Below, one piece after another: positions 15,115 through 28,344 of a DNA stretch of 64,000 nt. The stretch covers positions 31,596,590-31,660,589 of the forward strand of contig NC_084591.1 of assembly GCF_033807715.1 (NCBI RefSeq), read 5' to 3'. Origin of the DNA: Cololabis saira. Taxonomy: Eukaryota > Chordata > Actinopteri > Beloniformes > Belonidae. Numbering within the stretch: position 1 is the first letter of the stretch; every line of letters starts with the position of its first letter. The notes under the pieces were generated by a model that made no database searches, was not told the origin of the DNA, and was given only the letters and a program-made list of their open reading frames with translations. The position numbers and the translations under genes were made by a program.

Positions 15115-15645
15115 AGAGCAGTTAGCAGCACTGAGATTATAAACATGATGCGGTGTGACAATGTTCCTGCTCAGCCGACATTTGAAAGATGTAAAAACAA
15201 GAATTTCTATAATACATAGATATCAATAACTTCTGTCAATGAATTATAATGAAACAGCATGAGTCACTCTCTAGCTTCCTACAGTACACCACTTAAATCC
15301 ACAGCACAAACAAGTGACAAAGATGAGCATGCAAAATGCCATGGATTTGGAATCAGAATTCTACATTTCCAAGGATTAGAAATCTGCAAACCACTAACTG
15401 TCAAACAGCCCCAACAAAAAACAAATTGACATGTGGGAGACAAGCGCTTCTTGCTCCTAATATAATCCTTTGAATGAGATGTACTGTAGTCATTGTAATA
15501 AATGCGGATGAAGCACAAAACACTGCTCAACATGTCTGCCTGAGTTAGCTCTCTCATTTTATTAAAAATACAATGAAACCCTTTTGTTCTGTAAAAATTT
15601 TATGTCCAAAACAAATTAACAGGATATTATTTTACTATGTTAATA

Positions 15646-16535
15646 GGGCCCGAGCACTCACAGTGCAAAGGCCCTATTGTATCTGTAGGAATTGTTTTCT
15701 GACGAAATGAAGGCCTTTTTGCCCCCCTGCACTGCAAGCCAGGCCTGGCGAAAAATTTGATATTTAATGGTTTGCATTAATGGGCGTGGCCTAATGGCTC
15801 AACAGTGCCCCCTAGAAATCGGTACTACACACCTGTATCATGTCGCAACTTAAAGAAAAGTCTCTTGGTGCCATGGCCGAAACCGAACAGGAAGTCGGCC
15901 ATTTTGAATTAATCATGTAATTTTGGCGCTATTTATGCCATTTTCACGTGTCGTAGGCCTACTTTAACGAACTCCTCCTAGCAGGATCGTCCGTTCAACA
16001 TAAAACTCGCTCAGGAGACACAAAAGACGTTAACCATGAAAAGTTAATAAATAAAATGGTGTGGCCGTGGCGCTGCCTTAAGTTTCAACGTTAAACAGGA
16101 AGTGATACTAGAAGCTGATTGGTCGATGTGATAGTTCCTATTTTCTGCTATAACTTTTGAATGGTTTGACATAAAGACTCGTGGGTGGGTTCATCGGACA
16201 TGATTTTGAGTCCTTGACCATAATTGGTGCAAATTAGCCCCGCCCCTTCATCTGATTGGTAGATATTTGATAGTTCCTATTTTCTGCCATAACTTTACAA
16301 TGGTTTGACATAAAGAGTCGTGGGTGGTGTCATCGGAATCGGTTTTGAGTCATTGCCCCGCCCATTCTTCTGATTGGTCGATATTTGATAGATCCTATTT
16401 TCTGACATAACTTTTGAATGGTTTGACATAGAGAGTCGTGGGAGGTTTCATTGTAGTCGGTTTTGAGTCCTTGACCTTCATTGATGAAAATTGCACGCGC
16501 GAGGGCCCGTTCATCGCTGCTTGCAGCTTTAATTT
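15646..16535. repeat. Interspersed repeat, 'GGGCCC.AGCAC' family, copy 2 (fuller)
   Basis: Begins GGGCCCGAGCACTCACAGTG and ends GAGGGCCCGTTCATCGCTGC followed by TTGCAGCTTTAAT, the usual 3' end of this teleost repeat. Inside are three diverged direct copies of a ~110-bp block with CTGATTGGTCGATATTTGAT and GACTCGTGGGTGG phrases. No ORF of note. Confidence 0.8.
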
Positions 16536-16760
16536 ACATTATTACTGCTATACTAATATTTTTATTGCCATAGTATGTTGGAAAAATAACAATAGATAAG
16601 ACTCAATTATGCACACACACTGACATGTGACTTTATTTTAGTCTTTGCTGGACATGTATTTGTGAAAATGAGCCAGACATAATATCACTAGCATGTGGGA
16701 TGGAATTACAGGCTGGTAGATAAAGTCAGAGATGTGTGAAAAAGATAAAGAATTACTCAC

Positions 16761-16833
16761 TGTAAGTGCTGATCAGTGTCTGGATGATGTCCTGGTGTCC
16801 ATGGATAGAAGCAAGATGCAAAGCTGTGTAACC
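16761..16833 (-). CDS. SOWAH-like gene, ankyrin-repeat exon GYTALHLASIHG
   Basis: Acceptor GTGTTTTCAG is at 16834 and above; donor A|GTGAGT is at 16755-16760. The 73-nt exon is phase 0 at entry and phase 1 at exit and encodes GYTALHLASIHGHQDIIQTL then ISTY. G.TALHLA...GH is an ankyrin repeat, and the GYT.LHLA..HGH wording fits the penultimate SOWAH repeat. Joining directly to the exon at 37908-37994 gives VNVRS-GYTALHLA, two residues shorter than the family's RS-HG-GYT spacing, so a tiny exon may lie between. Plus-strand ORF over this spot is a shadow. Confidence 0.85.
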
Positions 16834-17689
16834 CTGAAAACACAGTCTTATGATCTGTTCACAGAAGTAATTCATTTTCATGTTCTCACAGTAACGATGC
16901 AGTGGAAGCAACTTGAACTTCAAGAGCTCCATCCACCACTCATTGAATTTCCATCAGTCACTTAAAAGATAAATCTCCTATTGGTCTGTTTTAAGCTGGA
17001 AATGTTCAGACTTCAGTTCTTTCACATGCTGTCAGGTTAAAATTTACAGAATGACAAGAGACCAACAAAAACGCTAACTCAGTTAAAGAATAAGAAAACC
17101 ATTAGAATTACTGTCAATGAACTCAAAGGAAAAACAGTTTTATATCAGTTCACATTTATGTTCTAATTAATTTTCTATTTTTCAATTAATATTCTTATTC
17201 GATCATAGTATCTGACAAAAACCTAGACTGTTGTATGTAAGTTTCTGTTCTAAATTGTGAAATTAAACTGTGTTTCAGACACAGAAAAATGAGAAGTGTA
17301 TAAGGTCACATCTTTTAAGTGTAGGAACAAGCAATTAGTTTAGACTTAAAAACACTATGGATCCAGCAGCTATAGAGCTTATTTCTCACCTTATTTTTCA
17401 TTTTATTACATGTGTCAGAAGCAAATTGCCTTAGATGCTTGAGGTTAAATATTCAATTCAATATGAGGTAGTCTGCATTGATGAAATTTGTCAGCAGGAA
17501 GTACAAAAGTCATGCTTAAACCTGATTGACTACAAGTTAAAATTCCAAAAGCGAAGAAAAAAATTGATACACAGACATAAAGAAAAAGAAGAAACATAAG
17601 GGAAAACATTTGAAAAAACAAAATAATAAAAATAAAGTAAAGAAAAATAAAAAAAAACTGCCTAAGAATTATCACAAATGTTCTCTATC

Positions 17690-18770
17690 CGAGGCACTGG
17701 AAACTGCCAGACACAGACTCACATCCTTGTTCACCACTGAGAAGGTAGACATCTGAAGTTCAAGCTAGGAAAATCAATAGGATGTCTTCCACATAACCTT
17801 CCAAAATGCATGTTCAGTGGCAGGGTAATAACTTGAGAATCAATCCACCCAAGATTGAAGGTATGTGGGAGAAGGAGGCAATACATACCACCAATGCCCC
17901 ATGGTTACTGGATCTAAGAACTGACCACAGTAGTCCCACAGAAAAATTCCCAGTCACCCTAACAATGGCAGACATCTGAGAAATAGTCTCAGGCACTGGA
18001 TGAAGTGTTTACCAGCACTAGGCCTGGACATGATCCACACTATGGCTAACAAAACTAACCACACTCCATTAGTGCCTAGCTAGCAATGCAAATGAAACAG
18101 CTGCTCACAGATGGGACCCTCTTAGAATGGCTAACCCAAGGTCGCACAGTCACCATCATGAAGGACCCCCAGAAAGAGTCCCCCATTCAACTACTGGCCA
18201 ATTACCGGCCTCCGCACAACATGGAAGCTCCTGTGAGGCCTCAGAGCAGCCAATGATACCTGACAGGCACATGAACCCTCATATAAATACAGCTCAGAAG
18301 TGAATTGGTAGGGACACCAGAGGAGCCAAGCACCAGCTTCCGACTGACAGCAAGATGTGACAAACCAATCTCTGCAATGCCTGGATGAACTACAAGAAAG
18401 CCTTAGACTTAATGCTGCACTCATGGATACTGGAATGCTTGGAGTTGTACAACATCAACAGGACTCTGAGAGCCTTCATCAATAACTCACTGTGACTGTG
18501 GAAGACTAATTTGGAGGACAACTCAAAGACAACTGCACAAGTCACCATCAAGTGTGGCATATACCAAGGACATGCTCTGTCCCCACTACTGTTCTGCATA
18601 GGCTTCATCAGAAAGAGTGGCTATGGATACCAGTTCCGAAGTGGAGCAATGATCAGTCACTTCCTCTGCATGGATTACATCAAACTATATGCTAAGAGTG
18701 AGCGAGACTTAGAGTCGCTAATCCAACTCACAAGGCAGAGATAGCATAGATATCAGAATGTAATTCGGGC
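17690..18770 (+). mobile_element. LINE relic, RT region (R4/Dong-like by recollection)
   Basis: Degenerate frames give WEKEAIHTTNAPWLLDLRTD near 17870, NYWPITGL-like text near 18195, CNAWMNYKKALDLMLHSWIL near 18378, INRTLRAFINNSL near 18450, then TTAQVTIKCGIYQGHALSPL and SHFLCMDYIKLYAKSERDLE. The last corresponds to the RT catalytic F.DD box, here reading MDYIK, so an Asp is lost. Stops occur throughout. The sequence differs from the other LINE family in this window. Confidence 0.75.
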
Positions 18771-19429
18771 TGGATAAATTAACTTTAATGGTGTCCAACT
18801 GCCAAGTGTTGAAGAAGGAGATAGAGAATATCTGGAGTGGTGCCAATAGTAGTTGTTTAAGTACCTGTGAGGGATTTACGTCCCTCAAAGGGATTTAAAT
18901 CAAAGACAAAGATACTTGAAGCTGTTTCCCCTACGCTCAAGTGTTATGGCTCCAGCTGATCTGAGGAACAACATCACAGATCTTGGACCAGAAGAAGAAT
19001 CAATGACAACGACACATGAAGCTGTTTCCCCTAACCTGGGATAGTGCCTCTATCTGATCCCAGGGACATCACGGATCTCGGCCCAGAAGAGCACAGTCCA
19101 AGGGACAGCAAAAACACTGCGCAGAATCCTCAAGTAGTATGCCTGAGCTTGAAGAGGACACCCAGAAGTGGGCGAGAAAGGAATATCCATCAATTTATTA
19201 ACTTATGATATCTGTGTTTGAGTTGTATGTGCAGCAGCTAAGCAAAGAGACCCAGACCTCCCTCTCCTCAGCCAGTTTCTTATTCTAGCATTCCCAGGTC
19301 AAATGATCTCTCCAGCATGTCCTACACTTACTTATTTTATCTTTGATGCAGAATCCAGCAACATTGTGGAGGAAACTCCTTTCAGCTGCTTGTATCCAGG
19401 ATCTTGTTTTTTCAGTCACTAGCCACAAT

Positions 19430-20120
19430 TTGTTACCTTAGGTGAGGGTAGGAGCATAGATCAACTGGTCAATATCGGAACATTTTGACTCCCATCTCTC
19501 CAGTCCACACAACAAAAACCACACCAAGCTGCCTGTTGATCTCTTGCGCCACTCCCTAAAATACTTAAAATCGTGTACTTGAGGTTGTACCTCACTTCCG
19601 GCCCAGAGAGGAAATTCCACCCTATTCCAACTGAGAAACATGGTCTCAGATTTTAGGTTCTGGTTGTCATTCCACACTTAACTGCAAACAGCCCCAGTGA
19701 GAGCGGAAGATCTCCTCGTGATGATGCCAACAGGACCACATCATCTGCAAAAGGTAGAGATGAAATCCTTACACTACCATACTAGAACCCTTCCTCGTGC
19801 TTGGCTGCACCTTAATATATTGTTAATAAAGTTGTGAACAGAATAAGTGACAAAGGATAGCCTTGGCATTGTCCAACTTCCACCAATAACTCTGACTTGC
19901 TGCGTGCAATGCAGACCAAACTCACTATATTTCTACAAGGACTTGATATCAATAAGCCCATTACTCCACATTCCCAGATCCGTTCCTACATCATACCCTG
20001 AAGAACATTGTCAAATGCTTTTTCCAAGTCCATAAATCACATCTGGACCAGTTGGGCAATCTCCCATGCTCTTTCTGAGGATTCAGACCAACACTTTGAT
20101 TTGTCCAACTGGTCAAATGT
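19430..20120 (-). mobile_element. LINE relic, RT C-terminal part (same family as 11582-13703)
   Basis: The minus-strand frame from 19677 reads LKSETMFLSWNRVEFPLWAG, SEVQPQVHDFKYF and IDQLIYAPTLT, matching the segment after the catalytic box in this family. Upstream (19690-20120) broken frames continue toward the DLEKAFDN region. A dead fragment. Confidence 0.75.
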
Positions 20121-20461
20121 CTTCAAACTCCCTAATTTTCTCTTTCCCATTTTTTTTTGTCTTCATTGAAATAAACTTTGCTCATCCACTGAAGGGTCTT
20201 AAACGGTACATGGGTAAGCAGTAACCCACCTCAGGTTAAAAAAAGAAGAAGTAGATTTCATGAAAACCTGTCTCTTTTAGGGACTAATATGCTGGCAAAC
20301 CTTTTCCTGCAGCAGTAGGTGATCATGCACCTACTGCATGATTGGCCATATGTCACGGACACTCTGATCATGAAATCAGATACATTTCATAAAATATTTA
20401 AAAATTTAAAAAATATTTAAAAAAGCATCTGTTTCTGAAGTTGAGTCTCAAGGGGACTTAA

Positions 20462-21775
20462 AGCGACACTACGTAACTTTTCCACCTTAATATCATATTT
20501 CCAGAGTCATTGTGATGGTACATCAACTTCCAACAGGTTTAATGACACCTCTGTCATGGTCTGAGGGGTCTGTATCGCCTTCACTGGCACTATGTAACTT
20601 TGAGGAGCATGGTAGGAACCCTGCCACACTAAAAAACTACAAATTTTACGGCTTTGACTGCTTTACGGCATAAACGTCACTTCCCCCTCCTTCCCGATTC
20701 GCAGTCGAGACGAAAATGGGCGGGGCGTGAAGCGCAGAGCTCCGCAGGAGCTGGTAACCCGTGCTGCGTTATGGCTGCAGCAGCTCCACATAACAGACCA
20801 GGGAAAAGATCCTAATGGTTTAACTTTTCAACGGTTTCCTGCTCGGAGGCAGAACCACGGAGGCCAAGTATCTGATATAACGGAGTAAAAGAGTGAAAGA
20901 GTCGCCGGCTCGCTTTGGATCGCGGCTGTAACGACCAAACACACAGTAAAGCCTGAATTATGGTTCTGCGTTAAATCGACGCAGACCTACGGCGTAGGGT
21001 ACGTGGCGACGCGCAACGTACGGTGCGTGTCGCCGCGTAACCTACGCCGTAGGCTCTGCGTCGATTTAACGCAGGACCATAAACAGCCTTAAACCACAAA
21101 CACTCACACAGACCGGGTCGGATAAAAACACGGGTTTTATTCCCCACTTCGCCAGCTAAACGCAGTTGCTGGCCAGCTCTCTGCGGTGCAATTAACCCCA
21201 ATCTTCAGATAAAACTAGTTTGTTGAGGAAAAAATATTAACTCTTATTTGTAGCTGCAGAGGAAAAAAATAATCTCACGAGGAAAACAAAAATATTGCTC
21301 ACGCCTCGTAGTCTCAGCATAATATAGCGGTCAAAAAAAAAAAGAAAAAGAGAAGTAAGAGGGATACAAAACATGTACTGTATGTTGTACTATTATACAA
21401 ATTTATTGAAACACATGACTCTTCAGTAGAGATTTCATATGGATCCAGACCGTTAATAATCATTATTTTCTCCATATACCGCTCCCTGGCTTCCTTGTTT
21501 AAGGTATCCCGGTAAATTCCAGTTCCTTTCCAGCAGTTTAACATCTTTTTTTTTTGCGTTCCGTCTGTTCACTTGGTGAAACAGAAAAGCGTCCCGTGTT
21601 CTCTCCATGGATCTGGTTCTCTCATCAAAACAAATGCACGTGACGGGACAGGAGTTTTCCGGCAGTACGCGCTGGTGCTCATGGGAAACGTAGTGTTCTT
21701 TCTGGTAAAACACTACCGCTTTTGTCCACAAGATGCCGCCAAACTCAGAAAAGCTGAAAGTTACGTTGTGCTGCT
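20462..21775. mobile_element. TTAA-target DNA element, non-autonomous
   Basis: Ends AGCGACACTACGTAACTTT and, as complement of the right end, AGCAGCACAACGTAACTTT, are flanked by TTAA at 20458-20461 and 21776-21779. TTAA duplication is used by piggyBac- and Kolobok-type elements; which applies cannot be said without a transposase. A Harbinger-type hairpin MITE (20950-21089) is nested inside. Confidence 0.8.
20950..21089. mobile_element. Nested palindromic MITE, 140 bp, TAA duplication
   Basis: Almost the whole element is an inverted repeat: TCTGCGTTAAATCGACGCAG on the left is matched on the right, and the centre CCTACGGCGTAGG is repeated inversely. The flanks are TAA at 20947-20949 and 21090-21092, a Harbinger-like 3-bp target. 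Very CpG-rich. A truncated relative starts at 59773. Confidence 0.85.
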
Positions 21776-21856
21776 TTAACAGAGCTAAAAGAATTCATTC
21801 ATTTTCCCATATGAAACTGAGTGGATTGAGCATCCACAACAGGGATTGTATTATTG

Positions 21857-23099
<1,243 letters not shown>

Positions 23100-23928
23100 A
23101 TTACGTTGCCCGGATTGGTGTCACTGGGGCCCCACCCTGGAGCCAGGCCTGGGGTTGGGGCTTGAGGGTAGCATCTGGTCGCCAAGTCTTTGCCCATAGG
23201 ACCTGGCTGGGCTCAGCCCGAAACGGCAACGTGGGACTGCCTTCCAGCAGGCTAACCACCCACAGGAAGGCCCTTCAGGGGCCGATGCAATGTGGTTTGG
23301 GTAGCAGTTGTGGCAGGGTGCCTCGACGACCCAGTCCTTGGACTGTTAATAGGGACATGGTATGTCACCTTGCTGGGTGTAAGGAGCCAGAACTTGTCCA
23401 GGAGGTTGAGATGTACCAGCTAGAGATAGTCGGGCTCACCTCTACGCATCGTTTGGGTTCTGGAACTCAGCTCCTTGAGAGGGGCTGGACCTTCCACTAC
23501 TCTGGGCAACTCTTTTGCCCTTTGGGTCGAGGAAAGGTTTCTTACTGTTGCTTGTGCCTACAATGCAAACAGCTATACAGAGTACCCAGCCTTCTTGGAG
23601 TCCCTGGAAAAGGGTTCTTGATAGTGCAGAATGGGGACTCCATTTTTCTACTGGGGGACTTCAACACTCACGTGGGCAATGATAGTAATACCTGGAGGGG
23701 CGTGATTGGGAGGAATGGCCTACTCGATCTGAACCCGATCGGTGCTCTGTTATTGGACTTCTGTGCTAGTCACAGCCTGTCCATAACAAACACCATGTTC
23801 GAGCATAAGGGTGTCCATCAGTGCACGTGACACCACACCCTAGGCTGGAGGTCGATGATTGACTTTGTTGTTGTTTCACCTGATGTTCGCCCATATGTCA
23901 CGGAAATCAAGTAAAGAGAGAGGCCTAG

Positions 23929-24123
23929 GGCCGCTCGGTGGCGCAGTGGGTTAAGCGGCGGCTCATATACTGAGGCTACAGTCCTCCTCCTGCAGCGGTC
24001 GCGGGTTCGAATCCAGCCCGCGCACCTTTGCTGCGTGTCTTCCCCCTTCTCTCTCTCTACCCCTTTCCAGTCTGCATCTCAATAAAGGGCCACTAGAGCC
24101 CAAAAAAATCTAAAAAAAAAAAA
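23929..24123 (+). mobile_element. tRNA-derived SINE with 16-bp target duplication
   Basis: Head GGCCGCTCGGTGGCGCAGTG, box A-like GGCGCAGTGGGTTAAGC, box B GGTTCGAATCC, then a short body, AATAAAGGGC and an A-rich tail. AAAGAGAGAGGCCTAG repeats at 23913-23928 and 24124-24139. It interrupts the LINE just after the endonuclease domain. A sister copy is at 50373-50528. Confidence 0.95.
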
Positions 24124-24657
24124 AAAGAGAGAGGCCTAGCTGTCAACTGAATACCCCCTGGTGATTAGTTGGATACACTGGCGGAGGAGGAAGTTGGACA
24201 GACCGGGCAGACCCAAAAGTATTGTGAATGTCTGTTGTGAACGTCTTGCTGAGCACTTTATCAGGGAGGTGTTCAACTCCCACCTCTGGGAGAATTTCTC
24301 CCAGATTCCAAGGGAAGCTGGGGACATTGAGTCAAAGGGGATCATGTTCTCTGCCTCAACTGTCGACAAAGCAGCTCGAATTTCTGGGCCGAGGTCTCTG
24401 GTGCAGCAACCACCAAACCCAGTGGTGGACACAGGAAGTAAGGGCTAAAGAAGGAATCCTATTGGGTCATGTTGACGCATCAGAAAGGGGAAGCAGTACC
24501 CTGCAGGTAGAGAGCTGTTGACCTCTGGGGACATTGTCAGATGGTGGAAGGAATATTTCGAGGATCTCCTCAATCCCACCAACATGCTTTCCACTGAGGA
24601 AGCAGAGGCTGAGGATTATTGGATGTACTCTTGCATTAACCAAGCCAAAGTCACTGA

Positions 24658-25295
24658 CTGCGTTTACATGCAGTCAATAACCCTTTAAAGACCCGAATAT
24701 TAGCAATAACCCGGTTTTGCACGGCCATGTAAACACCAATAACCCCTTTGAATAACCCGAATTTGCTCATATTCGGGTTTTTAAAAACCCAAATATGACC
24801 TCTGGGTTACTCCTTTTAAAACCCGAATATTCGGTCATGTAAACGCCAAACGGAATATCCCCATCAAACGGAACATGAATTTGTTTTCTGTGCATGCTCT
24901 GTTCGCAAGGAATCTTGGTCTTTTGAGTCCAGGACGTACTTATAAACAAGGAGAAACGCAAGACCACGCCACACTTTTGGAGTGAGGAGGAGACTAATCC
25001 TTTTATAAATGTAATGAAGGATATGAACATTTTGGCATTTGTAGACGGTAGAAAGTACCGGGATAGAGAGATTTACAAGAAGGTCAGCGAAAAGTTGCGC
25101 GAAGCAGCATTTGTTTTGAATTTGGATACAGGAAAAAGAAGCGGAAATGACGGTAATTGCGTCATGATGTTCTCCACGCGTCGCTGGTTTGATCGAGATA
25201 TTCCAAATGATTAATTACCATGTAAACAGAATATTCCGAATGTCTGAGTAACCGGAATATTAGCAATAACCCAAATTTTGACTGCATGTAAACGT
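24658..25295. mobile_element. Nested DNA element with Myb/SANT-like coding fragment
   Basis: Ends TGCGTTTACATGCAGTCAA (left) and ACGTTTACATGCAGTCAA (complement of right) are flanked by AGTCACTGA at 24649-24657 and 25296-25304; the exact target length is ambiguous. The interior has a second inverted set of CCCGAATATT motifs. A plus-strand open frame through 24978-25211 reads WSEEETNPFINVMKDMN, then ILAFVDGRKYRDREIYKKVS, EKLREAAF. This resembles the Myb/SANT-like DNA-binding domain of the accessory protein of Harbinger transposons. No start codon is obvious and no transposase is present. Confidence 0.75.
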
Positions 25296-25460
25296 AGTCA
25301 CTGAGGTAGTTCATAAACTGCTCAGTGGCAGGGGTGAATGATTTACAACTCAATCTATGCTCCCACCCTCATGAACTTTAAATAATGACTGAAAGGACAA
25401 GATCCCGGATACAAGCTACCGAAATTAATTTCTTCCTCCGGGTGGCTGGGCCCTCCCTTA

Positions 25461-26138
25461 CCCTGCGTTCACACTGAAAGCGTCAAAAATCTCCCGACGC
25501 CAGCATCTCGCTGCTTGGTGCGTTCACACTGAAAGCGGCATGTACTGTTGACGGCTGCAGTGGGCGGGGCTAAAGCTGCGCTGCAGAACTGGAGGGTCAG
25601 TCTATATAGCCTACACATATAGCGTGCACATCTTCAGTTTCCTATTTCACTATGGACCACACTTTGGGACGCCTTCTTTATATTTTAGCGTTATTTCCGC
25701 GTAGATAAGAGTGAGCTTGATGCTCCTTAACAAGTTTGGTCCTGGATCAACATCAAATGTCAGCGAGCCCTTGCTCCCGGTGAACTATAAATCAGCCTAC
25801 ACAGCTCTGCTCCTGTACGCATGTCAATGAGTGTACGTTCGTGTGTACACGAAAGTACAATCTGCATTGAGGATTCTCGCTTCAGGAATCCCGGTCTGTG
25901 ATTGGACGCTGCCTCGGCGTCGCTGCTCCTCATTTGCATAATGTTCAGATTTTTCAACTTCAAATTGACGCGCTGCTCCGGCTGCTCCCGACGCCTCCGC
26001 TGCCTCTGCTGCTCTGGCTGCTCCCGCTGCCTCTGCTGCTCTGGCTGCTCCCGCTGCCTCTCGACGCGCGTTTTCATAGAAAATGAATGGCAGCCGGCTG
26101 CCTATGACGCCCGTGACGCTTTCAGTGTGAACGCAGGG
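25461..26138. mobile_element. Nested Harbinger-type MITE, 678 bp, TTA duplication
   Basis: Ends CCCTGCGTTCACACTGAAAG and its exact complement at the right are flanked by TTA at 25458-25460 and 26139-26141 (TWA target of PIF/Harbinger). The left end is partly repeated at 25521-25545. A CTG/CTC-rich stretch at 25975-26065 produces Arg/Leu-rich artefact ORFs. Confidence 0.9.
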
Positions 26139-26490
26139 TTACAGATAGGGTGAGAAGCTCAGTCACTCGGGAGAGCTCGAAGTACAGCCACTGCTCATTC
26201 ACATAGAGGAGTCAGCTGATGTGGCTTGGGCATCTGTATCAGATGCCCCCTGGATGCCTCCCTGGAGAGGTGCTCCAGGCATTTCCCACTGGGAGGAGAC
26301 CCCTGGGAAGACCCAGGACATGCTGGAGAGACTACGTCTTTCGACTGGCCTGGGAACACCTCGGAATCCCCCCCAGAAGAGCTGGAGGAAGTGTCTGGGG
26401 GGAGGGAAGTTTGGGCATCTCTGCCCTGACTGCTGTCCCCGCGACCCGGTGCCAGATAAGTGGATGAAAATCGATGAAATGACAAATATG

Positions 26491-27510
26491 CTGGAAGATG
26501 ATTTTCCTGTGATTCTTTGAGACCTCTGTCTCTTCCTTCTTGAGGTTAATGACTGTTACTTGACAACATACTGTCATGTAGATTGCAGGTGCATTAAATC
26601 ATGACTTACCCCCTTCAGTGAGCAAGTGAGCAGGCATGGGGAGGTCAGAAAAACACTGAGTTTAATATTTTTCATCAAACACAGAAGCAGCTAACTCATG
26701 TCACAACATCAGTGGAAGAAATCTTTCTGAAGGAAAAATATCTACTTCAACCTTGTTACACCTAAAGGAAGTAAAGTAGAACAGCTTGATTTATAAAGAT
26801 TTCTAAAGCTAAGGAGGTGCGGAAACTCACTTACATGCTGTTCAGTGATGGAAGAGTGAAGGAGATGGTAATGTAGAGGAAAAACGGGAGAAAAGCATTA
26901 GATGTCTTTATAATAAGAACTTATTTGAACTGGGAAAGATAGTTTACTTTTGTGCACATTTGCATCACTTTCATTTTGCAATGAAAATGTATTTAACTAA
27001 AGTCACAAATGCCAAAACAGAGATAACAGTTTGTAAAATGTCAACAGTTTCAAGCAATTATGAAATATCCAATGGATTGTTCTGACTTTTATGGTTGAAG
27101 TAATTCTCTGGACATGTCAGAAACTCAGTTCATTCATTTGTTGTTCATTTTTCACATTCTCGAGAACGAATTAACAACCAGGCCAGAGACAACAGAGTCT
27201 AAATCATGTCAGAAGCAGCAAGTTTACTTCATGTAGGCTACCTATGTCTATATAGTAGAATAACAGCACATCTTTCCTCTGCCCTGATGGTCAACAGTCA
27301 AAATATTGTTTGAAAATATGTTATGGTCAACACTTGGTCTCTGAATTACATCCATCATTAGTTCCCTTGGGCCCAAAATAAGATGTTGTGTCTGATTCAT
27401 TTTGTCTGACTGCCCAGATTCTCAACATCACAGAAAAAAAACAGGAAAGCACATTTTGTACTCTGAAGCTGTTGCCAGAAATGACTTATTTCATTTTCTG
27501 CAACCTGTAA
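26491..27510. other. Intronic stretch; contains a candidate 3-nt microexon
   Basis: No repeat was recognised. On the minus strand a pyrimidine-rich tract ending GAACAG, the trinucleotide CAT (26835-26837) and GTAAGTGAG stand in a row; see findings. Confidence 0.3.
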
Positions 27511-27700
27511 TACAACCCTGATTCTAAAAAAATTGGGAACCAGATTAAATATACATTTTAAAAATGAATGCAACAATGTGCATATCTCATAAACCTATTT
27601 CATTTAGAGCCAAACTTAAAAAACATATCAAATGTTTAAAGTGAGGAAATACACCACCTTCAGTAAAAAGGTCATTTTGAATTTGATGACAGAATAAAAA
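27511..27700. repeat. Tc1/mariner-like MITE end fragment
   Basis: Starts ATACAACCCTGATTCTAAAA, an end I associate with abundant TA-target fish elements, and continues in AT-rich sequence. The other end was not located, so this is a partial copy. Confidence 0.5.
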
Positions 27701-27987
27701 ATAATAATAAAAACTATTGTGACAGGTGAAGGAGACACAGCAGGTGGTGGAGTTGGTGTCAACAGACAGCTGTGGAGAAGAAGAGTATACCTAAACTAAC
27801 ACAGGGCTGCACAGAGACAGACAACAAAACAGCACTCTAGTACTTTTACATCCAGTTTAATGTTAGAATTCAACATAGCAAAGTTCTAATCATTCAGAAG
27901 CATTATCAACTGCACTGAACCATTCCATGGGTGTATAATATAAATCTTCGATTTTGGATGGTGTTGAGAAGCATCTCAGGACCTCAT

Positions 27988-28341
27988 AATAATGGATTCG
28001 AATTGTATTGTGCTTTTCTGGACACTCAAAGCGCTCACAATGGTTCCATTCACTCCTTATTCATACTTGCTGGTGGCAAACTACGTGTGTAGCCACAGCT
28101 GCCCTGAGGCCGATTGACGGAAACGGGGCAGCGATCCACGCCAACAGCCTCTCCGAGCACCACCAGAACATTCATACAACATTCACACATCAGCGATGCC
28201 CTAACTGGAGGCAAGGAGGGTGAAGTGTCTTGCCCAAGGACATAGACAGATAAATGGGGGGCGCAGGGTTTGAACCGCCAATTCTTCAATCAGGTCCGCC
28301 AGTTGGACGACCTGCTCTACCATCTGAGCCACTGCTGCCCC
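27988..28341 (-). mobile_element. tRNA-derived SINE, minus-strand copy
   Basis: Read on the minus strand from 28341: GGGGCAGCAGTGGCTCAGAT, GGTAGAGCAGGTCGTCC, box B-like GGTTCAAACCC, then TCCTTGGGCAAGACACTTC and a 3' end with AGCGCTTTGAGTGTCCAGA. It is more complete than the copy at 6555-6870. Confidence 0.85.
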
Positions 28342-28344
28342 AGT

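Larger units (their letters stand above)
23100..26490 (+). mobile_element. Endonuclease/RT LINE copy carrying three nested insertions
   Basis: The plus-strand ORF 23162-23830 gives endonuclease motifs LAGCKEPELVQEVEMYQLEI, LLGDFNTHVGNDSNTWRGVI and SLSITNTMFEHKGVHQCT. The region resumes after a SINE as WIHWRRRKLDRPGRPKSIVN and ITQAKVTD-like text, is interrupted at 24658-25295 and again at 25461-26138, and finishes with the C terminus QMPPGCLPGEVLQAFPTGRR, RPRTCWRDYVFRLAWEHLGI near 26240-26370. Much of the RT domain is deleted between 25305 and 25460. This is the same family as 11582-13703, in the opposite orientation. Dead copy. Confidence 0.9.

Noticed and set aside
23929..24010. Possible tRNA gene
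   Set aside because: A and B boxes are present but acceptor stem pairing is absent, and the unit has a poly-A tail and target duplication, so it is a SINE.
25760..26153. Arg/Gln-rich and Leu-rich ORFs
   Set aside because: Produced by a CTGCTC-type run inside a Harbinger MITE.
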